Shown piece by piece: positions 14,765 through 23,600 of a stretch of DNA of 36,485 nucleotides. Numbering within the stretch: position 1 is the first letter of the stretch; each line of letters begins with the position of its first letter. Made by a program: the position numbers and the translations under genes. This stretch comes from Planctomycetota bacterium. Lineage in GTDB: Bacteria > Planctomycetota > Phycisphaerae > Phycisphaerales > SM1A02. The DNA lies in contig VGYQ01000021.1 of the NCBI GenBank assembly GCA_016872915.1, positions 1 to 36,485 of the forward strand, read 5' to 3'. Below the pieces are notes generated by a model, which was not told the origin of the DNA, ran no database searches, and saw nothing but the letters and a program-made list of their open reading frames with translations.

Positions 14765-17356
14765 ATGAATATGAGCGGGGTACTCAGTCAGAATCTGTGG
14801 GGCGGCGGCGCCGACCGTGTGGACCAGCGTCCGCCTTTGCTCGCCGGCGTCAAGCCTGAACGACTGATTGCATCGGGTGGATTCGGCTCGGTTTGGCTCT
14901 GCGAGCAGCAGGGGACACTTGTTCGCAAGGTGGCAGTCAAGGTGTTGCGGTCAGGGCTCCCGAGCGAATCCGTCCGAGCACGATTTGTATCGGAGGGTCG
15001 ACTGTTGGCGCAGTTGAGCCATCCGAATATCGCACAGGTGTTTTCCGCAGGCGAGATGGAGGACGGGCGTCCATATCTGCTGATGGAATGGGTGGATGGT
15101 CAGCCGCTCCTCGATTGGTGTGATGCACATCGGCTTTCACTGGATGATCGGTTGCGCGTAATGCAGCAGGTCGCGCTCGCCGTCCAGCATGCGCATGCTC
15201 GCGGCATCATTCATCTGGATCTGAAGTCGGCAAACATCTTGGTGCAGGAAGTCGATGGCAATCCGCACGTCAAGATTATTGACTTCGGAGTCTCGCGTCT
15301 TTTCGAACAACTCGACGCGCTACAGAGTGGCGCTGCCCATGAATGGATCGGAACGCTCGATGCGATGGCGCCCGAGCAGTGCGATGAAATGGCGGTGCTT
15401 GATACGCGAGCAGACATCTACTCGCTCGGTTTATCGCTCTATCAACTTGTGACAGGACTTCCTGCGCGTGACATCCGCGTACTGCGTTCGCAAGGGCTGG
15501 CTGACCTTCGGCGGCTGCTTGCGGCGCCGGTCATGCCGCCGAGCGTTCGACTTCGCATGGCTGCTCAGACGAATTCCTCGGAGACCGATGCGTATGCGAA
15601 GCGGCGGCAGAGTTCCACCTCGCGGCTGATACGCCGCGTGCAGGGGCAACTGGATGCGGTCATCCTGCGTTGCCTGGAGGGACGTGTGGATGATCGATAT
15701 CCGACGTGCCATGCACTTGCCGAGGATCTTCGCCGTCTCCGCGCACACCAGCCGGTCGATGCTTCGCCGGCGCCAACGATGACGCGCGTCCGCCTTTTTG
15801 CCCGCCGACAGAGGGTTGCGCTGGCAGCGGGGGCTCTGGTGACGGCTGCGCTGGCAACGGGCGTGATTCTGATGGCAGTTGGATTGTCCGAGGCACGTCG
15901 TCAGCTTGCGCGTGCGACGCGCCTGTACGACTTCAACACCTCCATGCTGACTGCCGTGGATCCAGAGACCGCCAAGGGGATGGATACGCGGCTGATGGAG
16001 ATCATCCTGGCGGAAGCTGTTGCTGACATTGACCGCGCCTTCGCTGATGATGTGGAACTAGCAGCAGATGCACACTCGGTGGCAGGGATTGCGTACCGAT
16101 CCATTGGGAAGTACGACCTTGCGCTGCAGCAGCTGCGGGTCCATGAACAGTTGCTCGCGGACCATTGCGATGCAGAGGACAGTCGATTGCTGGTGGCACG
16201 GAACGAGCTTGCCAACGCACTCCTGCTGAACGGGCAGCGCGATGAGGCTGCGCCGATATTCGAGCAGGTTCTCGAGGTTCGCAGGCGTCGCTTGCCCGAG
16301 GGACATGAGCACCTGTTGATCTCGATGCACAACCTCGCGTGGCTCCGCGACGAGCAAGGCCGCCCCGACGAGGCATCGGCACTCTATGCCGATGTCGTGG
16401 AACGCAAGCGCGCTGCACTCGGGGCAGAGCATGTGAGCACCCTCCGATCGCTCGACAACCTCGGCGATGTGCTGCGGCGCACTGGCAATTTGGAGGCTGC
16501 GCGGACCACTCTGGAGGAGTCTGTTGCCATCCGGAGCAGGGTGTTTGGAGCCGATGCGCCCGATTCGCTGCTTGCTCGAAACAGCCTCGCCGTTGTTTTG
16601 AAGTCGCTTGGGGAGACTCGTGCATCGGAAGAGGCGCTGCGATCGGTCGGTGATGACATGTCGCGGCTGCTTGGGGAGAATCATCCGCACACGCTGATCG
16701 CGCGCAACAATCTTGCGGGGATCCTTCGAGACACCAAGCGCCTGGATGAGGCGGAAGCGATCTACCGAGACTTGCTCTCACGCTTTGAGGCAAAGTTTGG
16801 CCCCGATGCGAAGACAACGCTGACGGTGCAAGGGAATCTGGGCATCGTGCTGGAGTTGCAGCATCGACATGATCAGGCCGAAGAGGTGTATCTCGACAAC
16901 ATCCTGCGAAAGCGCCGGGCGCTTGGTGATCGCAACCCCTCCACGTTGAATGCACTGCACAACCTTGCGTTCATGTACGCCACGGAGATGAACCGTCCAG
17001 ACGATGCCATCGTGCTCTGGGAGGAATCCGTGGCCGGACTTCATGCCATTCATGGCGCGGGGAATCGTCAGGCCGCTGGTGCTGCGATCTCGCTCGCTCG
17101 TCAGTATCTGAAGGTCGGGCGCACCGCAGATGCACTGGAGGCGGCCTTGCCATATGCGCAGGCTTCGGCGGGATCCATCCCAGAAACCATGCGGCTCGTT
17201 GCTCTCAAGACTGCGGGGCAAGCAGCGGCAAGTTTGGGCCGGCACTCAGATGCCGTTGGTTGGCTGCAGCAGGCGCGTGCCACCGCGGAGGCAATGAAGA
17301 ACGCAGCGGAAGTCGCGGACATTGATGGGTTGTTGTCGCAGTTCGCCAGTCGGTAG
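14765..17356 (+). CDS. Transmembrane Ser/Thr protein kinase with TPR sensor domain
   Basis: An 863-residue eukaryotic-like kinase. The kinase domain (about 25-330) has the Gly loop ASGGFGSV (36-43), VAVK with Lys59, a helix-C Glu77, the catalytic loop HLDLKSAN (150-157, Asp152, an RD-less HLD variant), DFG (173-175) and MAPEQ (201-205). All key catalytic residues are present. One transmembrane helix follows (about 351-373, VALAAGALVTAALATGVILM), then roughly ten TPR units (about 435-860) of the kinesin-light-chain type with repeated LHNLA/ARNNLAG helices. The TPR part should face the periplasm and bind a protein partner. It starts directly after the lysC stop (ATG at 14765, or 14771), so it is probably in that operon. 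Confidence 0.93.
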   Translation: MNMSGVLSQNLWGGGADRVDQRPPLLAGVKPERLIASGGFGSVWLCEQQGTLVRKVAVKVLRSGLPSESVRARFVSEGRLLAQLSHPNIAQVFSAGEMEDGRPYLLMEWVDGQPLLDWCDAHRLSLDDRLRVMQQVALAVQHAHARGIIHLDLKSANILVQEVDGNPHVKIIDFGVSRLFEQLDALQSGAAHEWIGTLDAMAPEQCDEMAVLDTRADIYSLGLSLYQLVTGLPARDIRVLRSQGLADLRRLLAAPVMPPSVRLRMAAQTNSSETDAYAKRRQSSTSRLIRRVQGQLDAVILRCLEGRVDDRYPTCHALAEDLRRLRAHQPVDASPAPTMTRVRLFARRQRVALAAGALVTAALATGVILMAVGLSEARRQLARATRLYDFNTSMLTAVDPETAKGMDTRLMEIILAEAVADIDRAFADDVELAADAHSVAGIAYRSIGKYDLALQQLRVHEQLLADHCDAEDSRLLVARNELANALLLNGQRDEAAPIFEQVLEVRRRRLPEGHEHLLISMHNLAWLRDEQGRPDEASALYADVVERKRAALGAEHVSTLRSLDNLGDVLRRTGNLEAARTTLEESVAIRSRVFGADAPDSLLARNSLAVVLKSLGETRASEEALRSVGDDMSRLLGENHPHTLIARNNLAGILRDTKRLDEAEAIYRDLLSRFEAKFGPDAKTTLTVQGNLGIVLELQHRHDQAEEVYLDNILRKRRALGDRNPSTLNALHNLAFMYATEMNRPDDAIVLWEESVAGLHAIHGAGNRQAAGAAISLARQYLKVGRTADALEAALPYAQASAGSIPETMRLVALKTAGQAAASLGRHSDAVGWLQQARATAEAMKNAAEVADIDGLLSQFASR

Positions 17357-17439
17357 ATCGTTTTACAGAACAGCCATTCTCGGACCTTTGGGGCATCGAA
17401 TCCCCCGTGTATCACTGCAAATGCTCGAGGAATCCCCGC

Positions 17440-17964
17440 ATGGTTTTGAGTGACCCTTCATCACCTTTGACGCAGCAGCCGATGGCACCCCTGTGCTCGG
17501 TGTTCCGCCGCTACCTCAAGTCGCGTGGGCTGAAGTACACGAACGAACGTGCGGATGTGCTCGACGCGATCATCGCCCGTGATGGCGTCTTCGAAGCCGA
17601 GGAGCTCCTGCTCGAACTGCGTCGGCGAAGTCAGCGTGTGTCGAAGGCAACGCTGTACCGAACCATCCATCTGCTCCAGGATGCCGGCATCATCGTTCAG
17701 GCACTCTTCAACGCCAAGCAGTCGCACTTTCAACTGATTTACGGCAAGCAGCCTCGCGATCACATGGTGTGCATGAAGACTGGGCGGCTGATCGAGTTCC
17801 AGAGTGAGGAACTCATTGCTCTGCGAAATCGCATCTGCAAGGAACTCGGCTGGAGTCCGGCTGGTCACCGATTCCAGATTTATGCGGTCAGCCCTGAAGC
17901 CGCGGCGCAGAAGATGCACCCCGCAAAGCCTCAGTCGCCGCGCACGCCGCCGCGTGCTCGCTGA
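17440..17964 (+). CDS. Fur-family transcriptional regulator with altered metal sites
   Basis: A 174-residue Fur-family repressor. The winged-helix domain is at 17-90 (FRRYLKSRGLKYTNERADVL; recognition helix SKATLYRTIHLLQDAGII). The dimerisation domain follows. In canonical Fur the C-terminal half reads HHDHLICxxCGKVIEF; here it reads PRDHMVCMKTGRLIEF, so His108, Cys111 and Glu119 remain but the preceding His is Arg106 and the second Cys is Thr114. The inter-domain His pair is also absent (DGVFEAEEL). Metal sensing is probably altered. The start at 17440 has GAGG upstream; the frame is open from 17407. Its 3' end overlaps tsaE, convergently, by 34 bp. Confidence 0.87.
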   Translation: MVLSDPSSPLTQQPMAPLCSVFRRYLKSRGLKYTNERADVLDAIIARDGVFEAEELLLELRRRSQRVSKATLYRTIHLLQDAGIIVQALFNAKQSHFQLIYGKQPRDHMVCMKTGRLIEFQSEELIALRNRICKELGWSPAGHRFQIYAVSPEAAAQKMHPAKPQSPRTPPRAR

Positions 17965-18410
17965 TCCTCCACGTGAACCATCCGAGTGTCCTGTTGTCCC
18001 GTGGTGAACGTGACCCGCACCAGCGACTGCGGGAGCGCTGATGCGATCCTTTTTGGCCACTCAATGGCTACCACATCACAGCGCGATGCCATGATCTCAT
18101 CCAGCCCCAGATCGGAGAGATCCTGTTCGCCACGCATGCGCCATGCATCCACGTGTACAAGGCCAACGGGTCCGTCACCATAGCGCTGCATCAGAACGAA
18201 CGATGGGCTCGTGACAACCGTTGGGTCGATGCCCATGCCCTGTGCGATGCCGCGAACAAGACATGTCTTGCCACTGCCAAGCGGACCGTCGAGCGTCACG
18301 AGATCACCTGCACGCAGCGCGCGACCGATGCGCACACCAAGCGCTTCGGTGGCCTTCACATCGGCGAGTTCGACGTGTGCTGAAAGATCGATCCTGTCCG
18401 CATCACCCAT
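17931..18410 (-). CDS. tsaE: tRNA threonylcarbamoyladenosine biosynthesis ATPase TsaE
   Basis: A 159-residue P-loop ATPase that works with TsaB and TsaD to make t6A37 in ANN-decoding tRNAs. Walker A is GPLGSGKT (42-49). Family segments TSPSF (67-71), HVDAWR (86-91) and AIEWPKR (115-121) follow. The frame extends to 18482, but the start MGDADRID at 18410 gives the normal length and overlaps the end of thiL by 8 bp; GGGTGGA lies just before it. It ends inside the 3' end of the convergent fur-like gene. TsaB, TsaC and TsaD are not in the window. Confidence 0.92.
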   Translation of the reverse strand: MGDADRIDLSAHVELADVKATEALGVRIGRALRAGDLVTLDGPLGSGKTCLVRGIAQGMGIDPTVVTSPSFVLMQRYGDGPVGLVHVDAWRMRGEQDLSDLGLDEIMASRCDVVAIEWPKRIASALPQSLVRVTFTTGQQDTRMVHVEDQRARGGVRGD

Positions 18411-19338
18411 GCGTCCACCCAAGATCGGATGCATCCTGTTCACCACCTGCCACATCAACCACACAGCCACGTGTGTCGCCATGCTGCGGGGTCACGATGG
18501 ATCCAATGGCAGTCCAGCCCGCAGGGATCGGTGCGCCCGCCTCAATCGCTGCAAGAAGTTCATGATCCTCGCCGTCACAGAGCCCCTGCCTCAGCGTCAC
18601 ACCACTGCGAAGCGGGATCTGATCGCCGCGCAGGCGCGCTTGGAGCGAGCGCCCTGTCCGCAAGCCGGATGCGTGCGCGATACGCGCCGCATCGCGCCCG
18701 AGTCCATCGCTGATATCGATCATGGCGTGAACGCTCCCACCAAGTTGATCGATCAACTGCTGAGCTTGCGACACACGGGGTTCGATGTGCAGATGCCGCC
18801 CCAGTCCATCGGCTCCGAACGATCCGCCAACTGCGCCGCCAAGCAGCAGCGTGTCGCCGGCACACGCACCGCTGCGTCGTGCAATGATCCCATCCGAACG
18901 AACGGATGCGAGCACGGTCACAGACAGCGTCAGTGGCGCACTGGCGACCGTATGCACCGCCGTATCGCCACCCACGAGCGGGCAGTCGAAGGACTGTGCC
19001 CAGTGTGCGACAGCATCGACAAGCGTTCGTGCATCGGCTGCGGACATATCGCTCGGGAGCGTCGCCGAGGCCACGCACGCAGACGGCAGCCCCCCCATCG
19101 CGGCGATATCGCTCACATTCCGCGCGACCGCCTTTCGCGCGACAAGATCGAGGGGCGTTCCGGCACGAAAGTGAATGCCCTCCACGACCTGATCGACCGC
19201 GAAGAGCACCTTCGCGGTGCCAACGCTGACGAGCGCCATATCGTCGCCTGCACCGATCGGTGCACGCGCGCTCGGTGATCCAGCGAGTTGCACGGCTCGC
19301 GCGATGACCGACTCCTCGATCGACTGCCGACCACTCAT
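18403..19338 (-). CDS. thiL: Thiamine-monophosphate kinase
   Basis: A 311-residue ThiL, which phosphorylates thiamine monophosphate to the active cofactor thiamine pyrophosphate using ATP. Visible motifs: GAGDDMALV near 29, VDQVVEGIHF near 48, VARNVSDIAAMGGLP near 72, LVGGDTAV near 120 and MIDISDGLGRDAARI near 210, all metal/nucleotide-binding segments of the PurM-like fold. The length is normal. Its ATG overlaps the waaA stop (ATGA, 19338-19335) and its stop lies within the tsaE start region, so it is the middle gene of a tightly overlapping operon. Confidence 0.94.
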   Translation of the reverse strand: MSGRQSIEESVIARAVQLAGSPSARAPIGAGDDMALVSVGTAKVLFAVDQVVEGIHFRAGTPLDLVARKAVARNVSDIAAMGGLPSACVASATLPSDMSAADARTLVDAVAHWAQSFDCPLVGGDTAVHTVASAPLTLSVTVLASVRSDGIIARRSGACAGDTLLLGGAVGGSFGADGLGRHLHIEPRVSQAQQLIDQLGGSVHAMIDISDGLGRDAARIAHASGLRTGRSLQARLRGDQIPLRSGVTLRQGLCDGEDHELLAAIEAGAPIPAGWTAIGSIVTPQHGDTRGCVVDVAGGEQDASDLGWTHG

Positions 19339-20612
19339 GACCGCCCACCGCTTCGGACGTGAGGGTTTGCGGCCGCTCGTATCAACGCCGCATGGCGAGC
19401 CGTCGCACCTTGTTCACGCGCGATCACTTCGCTGGCATTCTTCGCCAACTGCGCTCGGCGCGCCGGATCAGCCAATAGCGAGCTGAGTGTGGCGGAGAGT
19501 TCGGTGGCGTTCACTTGCACCATCGCATCACCGGCGAGGAGCGCGTCGGCTGTGGCCTGAAAGTCCCCAACCCTTGGACCGACCACGACTGCCTTTCCAA
19601 GCGCCGCAGGTTCCATCATGTCGGAGCCATGCAAAACGCCGAATGATCGGCCAATCACCACCACATCCGCGAGCGCGTAGGCAGCGCGGAGTTCACCGAT
19701 CGTGTCGAGCAGGAAGCGCCCACTCGCAGGGTATTCATGTCGGCCATCGCGCCGGTCACTCCGGCGTACGCAGCCTGGCAGTGCTTCGGCTGCCTGCGCG
19801 AACCACTCTGGCTTCCGCGGAGCACACAAGAGTTGGACGCCAGCCGGACATGCCGCGTGCAAGAGCGCTTCTTCGCCGCGTGCGGTCGACCCTGCAACAA
19901 CGAGTGGCTTTGTTCGGTCGATGCCGAGCGCCGCCGCGAGTGCATCAGCTCCCTGAACTCCCCCGCTGACGGCGCTGTCCCACTTCATCGTGCCAGTGAC
20001 GGTCACTCGTGCGGGATCCACCCCCATGGCCACAAAGCGCTCGGCATAGGCGCGGTCTTGCGCAGCCACGAAGGAGAGCCGGGCAAACATCCGACTCAAC
20101 AGCCATCGCACGCGCATGTATCGACGGAAGCTCCGCGGACTCAATCGTCCGTTCACCACCCCGATGCGAATGCCGCGGCGAGCACAGAGGGCCGAACAGT
20201 TGGGCCACAACTCCAGTTCTGCGAGCACGACGACATCCGGCTGAATTGCGTCGAGCAGCCCACGCATCGCCCAGCTGAAATCAAAGGGAAAGCGTACGAC
20301 AGATATGTCGCCGAGCCGTTGCCGCGCGCGCGTGATCCCCGTGTCGGTCGTTACGCTCACGACCACTTCCGCATCGGCGCGCAGCAGTTCAGCGAGCGGT
20401 GCGATCGCCTGCACCTCGCCGACAGAGACAGCATGCAGCAGAATGCGCGGCACACCTGCCCGCCGAGGTCCCAAGGACACGACGGGGCGCCGAAGCCCAA
20501 GACGGGCGGGCCAGTCTGTGCGCAGTTTTCCCTTCCACCACAGCGCAGTCAGCCAGACCGGCAGGGTGACCAGGGCGAACAGCGCGAACGCGATGTCCAC
20601 CAGGAGCAGCAT
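19335..20612 (-). CDS. waaA: 3-deoxy-D-manno-octulosonic acid (Kdo) transferase
   Basis: A 425-residue GT-B glycosyltransferase that transfers Kdo from CMP-Kdo to lipid A precursor at the inner membrane. An N-terminal membrane anchor (1-25, MLLLVDIAFALFALVTLPVW) is followed by HAVSVGEVQAIAPL, in which Glu66 matches the catalytic glutamate of WaaA enzymes, then LAELELWPN near 130 and, in the C-terminal lobe, GSDMMEPAALGKAVVVGP. It is the first gene of waaA-thiL-tsaE and implies an LPS-containing outer membrane. No Shine-Dalgarno is seen; TAGCCT is 9 nt upstream. Confidence 0.93.
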   Translation of the reverse strand: MLLLVDIAFALFALVTLPVWLTALWWKGKLRTDWPARLGLRRPVVSLGPRRAGVPRILLHAVSVGEVQAIAPLAELLRADAEVVVSVTTDTGITRARQRLGDISVVRFPFDFSWAMRGLLDAIQPDVVVLAELELWPNCSALCARRGIRIGVVNGRLSPRSFRRYMRVRWLLSRMFARLSFVAAQDRAYAERFVAMGVDPARVTVTGTMKWDSAVSGGVQGADALAAALGIDRTKPLVVAGSTARGEEALLHAACPAGVQLLCAPRKPEWFAQAAEALPGCVRRSDRRDGRHEYPASGRFLLDTIGELRAAYALADVVVIGRSFGVLHGSDMMEPAALGKAVVVGPRVGDFQATADALLAGDAMVQVNATELSATLSSLLADPARRAQLAKNASEVIAREQGATARHAALIRAAANPHVRSGGRS

Positions 20613-20621
20613 TTCACGCGG

Positions 20622-20627
20622 AGGCTA
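20622..20627 (-). promoter_or_regulatory. Candidate -10 element of waaA-thiL-tsaE
   Basis: Minus-strand TAGCCT lies 9 nt before the waaA ATG in a 39-bp divergent intergenic region shared with the oxoprolinase-like gene. No clear -35. Confidence 0.4.
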
Positions 20628-20638
20628 GCCGACCGCGA

Positions 20639-20644
20639 TAGGCT
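20639..20644 (+). promoter_or_regulatory. Candidate -10 element of the oxoprolinase-like gene
   Basis: TAGGCT lies 7 nt before the ATG at 20652, which would make the transcript leaderless or nearly so. It is 11 bp from the opposing waaA -10, so the two promoters would compete. Confidence 0.4.
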
Positions 20645-20651
20645 CGCATGC

Positions 20652-23600
20652 ATGTCCGAGTCCCATGTGCAGCGACCGCTTCTGTGGGATGTGGGCGTGG
20701 ACTCCGGAGGGACATTTACCGACTGCATCGCCATCTCGAGCGGTGGTGATGTCCGCCGATCCAAAGTGCTGAGCACCTCCGCACTCCGCGCACGCGTCGT
20801 TGCTGCGGATGTGACGGATGAATGTCTGCGCCTGGAGCTGTCTTTCGCGTACAGGCTGGATCCGACACTCCTGATCGGATTTCGTGTCGAGCCCATCGTG
20901 GATCGACATGGTCGGCACGCCGCGGGTGCAACGCAGCCGCTGGTGATCACGGCGCGCCTTTGCCAGAGTGTCGATGGGAAGACTGATGTCGAAGTGCACT
21001 GTGGGAAGTTGCAGGGCGCAGACACTCCCCTTCCACTCGCAGGCTCGCTCGTGGATCTCTGCGCGCCGTGGGAGGCGCCGATCCTTGCGCTGCGCGTCGC
21101 ACTCGGGCGCAGCGGCAGTGATTCACTTCAAGACTGTCGTCTGCGGATCGGCACGACTCGCGGCACAAACGCACTGCTTGAAAGGCGCACAACCCCAGTT
21201 GTGCTCTTTACCAACGAGGGCATTGAAGATGTGCTCGCCATTGGTGACCAGCGCCGTACCGACATCTTCGCTGCAGCGCCATCGAAACCATTGCATGTTC
21301 AGGTGAACGCCGTTGGCGTTCGAGTACGGCATGCGCCCGATGGCCGAGAGACGCTCCCCCTCGATATCGCCGAGCTTCGGAGTCGCGCGGAGCGAGCGAA
21401 TCATCCATCGGGTGCTGCGGCGGCAATTGCGCTCCTCCACGGCTCCGCTGCACAGCGGCATGGCAACGCTGCCGAGACCAAGCTGGCAAGTGCACTGGCA
21501 ACGATGGGGTGGACCTGGATCTCGTGCGCGTCGGATGTCGGCGCATCGAGCCGCTTCGAGCCTCGTGCGCGCGCTGCCGTTGTGGATGCGGCACTGTCCG
21601 GTCCCGTCGGGCAGTTTGTCGCCAACATCACCGACCAATCCCAGGGTGCTGATGTGCGAATGTTGACGAGTGCAGGTGGTATCGCGCCGGCAGCCAACTT
21701 TCGCCCGCGGGAAAGCCTTCTTTCCGGTCCCGCGGGAGGTGTGGTCGCGGCCGCAGCGCTCGCGCAACGCGTGGGGTTTTCTCGAATCGTCACGCTCGAT
21801 ATGGGCGGGACCAGTGCGGATGTCGCGCGCATCGATGGACGTGCGGCACTCACGGATGAAACACGGATTGGCGATGTGATCCTCGGTGCTCCGGCCGTGG
21901 CCGTCGAGAGTGTGGCAGCGGGCGGTGGTTCGATCGTTTGGTGGGATGGCACTGCACTCCGTGTTGGTCCACGGAGTGCGGGTGCGTTCCCTGGCCCTGC
22001 CAGTTACGGTTGCGGCGGTCCGCTGACGATCACCGACTGCAATCTCCTGCTTGGCCGAGTGGATCCTTCGGTCTGCACCATCCCGCTCGACCGTGCCGCC
22101 GCGCAGGACGCTGCCGTCGCGCTTTGGAGCGAGATCGAAAGGAGCGGAAGAAACCAAGATCAAACGGCGCTTCTGGAACAGGCAATTGCCATCGCTGAGG
22201 AGACGATGGCCGGAGCACTTCGAAGCGTCACGGTCCGGCAGGGAATGGATCCTGTGCAGCACGCGCTGCTCTCGTTCGGCGGCAGCGGTGGCCTGCATGC
22301 ATGTGCTTTGGCCGAGCGACTTGGCATGAACACTGTGATCATCCCGCTTGATGCAGGGATTCTGTGCGCAGCAGGTGCGCTTACGGCACCGCCCACCAAA
22401 ATGGTGCACCGCGTTCTGCTGCGCCCACTTGACGCAGAGGGTCATGAACCAATCGGTGCCGTGATTCGCCGAACCTGCGATGAGGCGCTCTCGCTTCTGG
22501 CATCGACGGATCCGCACGGAACGGATGGAACGGTCGCACGCTGCGTGGTGCATCTGCGCCTGCCTGGTCAGGAGTCGACCATCGGGCTGCACGTGGACCC
22601 AGTCGCTTCACAAGGGCAAGACGCGTGCGTGCTGGCACAGGCCTTCCGGGATGCTTACCGAGCCACCCACGGGTTTGATCCGCCAACGACCCAACGTATG
22701 GAGGTTGAATCGCTGCTCGTGGAGGCTGTCGGGCGGTCGACGGATCTGCCGCACGTCACGATCGACGCGAGCGCCCTGCAGCCCGATGCACGTGGTCTCG
22801 TGCGACTGAGCGGCGCCTCGGTTTGGATGGCGCCCGGCTGGACATCGCAGGTGCATCCCGCCGGAGCAATCCTGCTCCGAAAGGGGGATTTCTGCGGCAC
22901 GCAGCAGGCGCCCTCCCCGCGGATGAAGTCATTCGGCAGCGACGAAGTACCAGCCGCCAGAGCCGTCGCCATTGCACTCGACATGGGGGAAACGCTTCGC
23001 CGAATCGCCGTGTCGCCCAACATTCGCGACAGACTCGATTTCTCCTGCGGCATTCTTTCGGCGGAAGGTCAGCTGGTGGTCAATGCCCCGCACATCCCCG
23101 TCCACCTCGGCGCGCTTGGTCCGTGTGTGCGCGCCGTCGCGCGCGCACTGCCTTTGCGTGAAGGTGATGTCGCGCTCGTCAACCACCCCCGCTTTGGTGG
23201 ATCGCACCTGCCTGATCTCACGGTCATCACGCCGATCCATCACCGTGGACAGCTCGTTGCCTTCGCTGCGAACCGCGCACATCATGCGGAGATTGGCGGC
23301 ACACGACCTGGGTCGATGCCACCCGATGCGACCTGTCTCGCGGATGAGGGTGTCGTGATCGAACCAATGCGCATTGTGGAGGGCGGCACTTCGCAGTTCG
23401 ACCGTGTCGCGCGTGTGCTGAGCGAGGCGCGGCATCCCAGTCGGATGCCTGCGGACAACTTGGCGGACCTCCAAGCGCAGATTGCGGCAAATGCCCTTGC
23501 GGCAGATCGAATGGGCGGACTGCTCGATGCGTATGGCAGCGACTGCTGGCTTCGTGTGGACGCGCTGCTCGCATCCGCTTCGCGTCAGGCCGCACAGCGG

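Noticed and set aside
18211-19278. 355-codon plus-strand frame over thiL and tsaE
   Set aside because: Both minus-strand genes have full catalytic motifs; the plus translation is Arg/His-rich and has none.
19737-20651. Open extension upstream of the oxoprolinase-like gene
   Set aside because: Antisense to waaA, with His/Arg-rich low-quality translation; the GGTFTD motif near 20652 fixes the real N-terminus.
21123-22592. 489-codon minus-strand frame inside the oxoprolinase-like gene
   Set aside because: Shadow frame; composition (His, Arg, Cys) and lack of motifs are typical of antisense reading in this GC-rich DNA.
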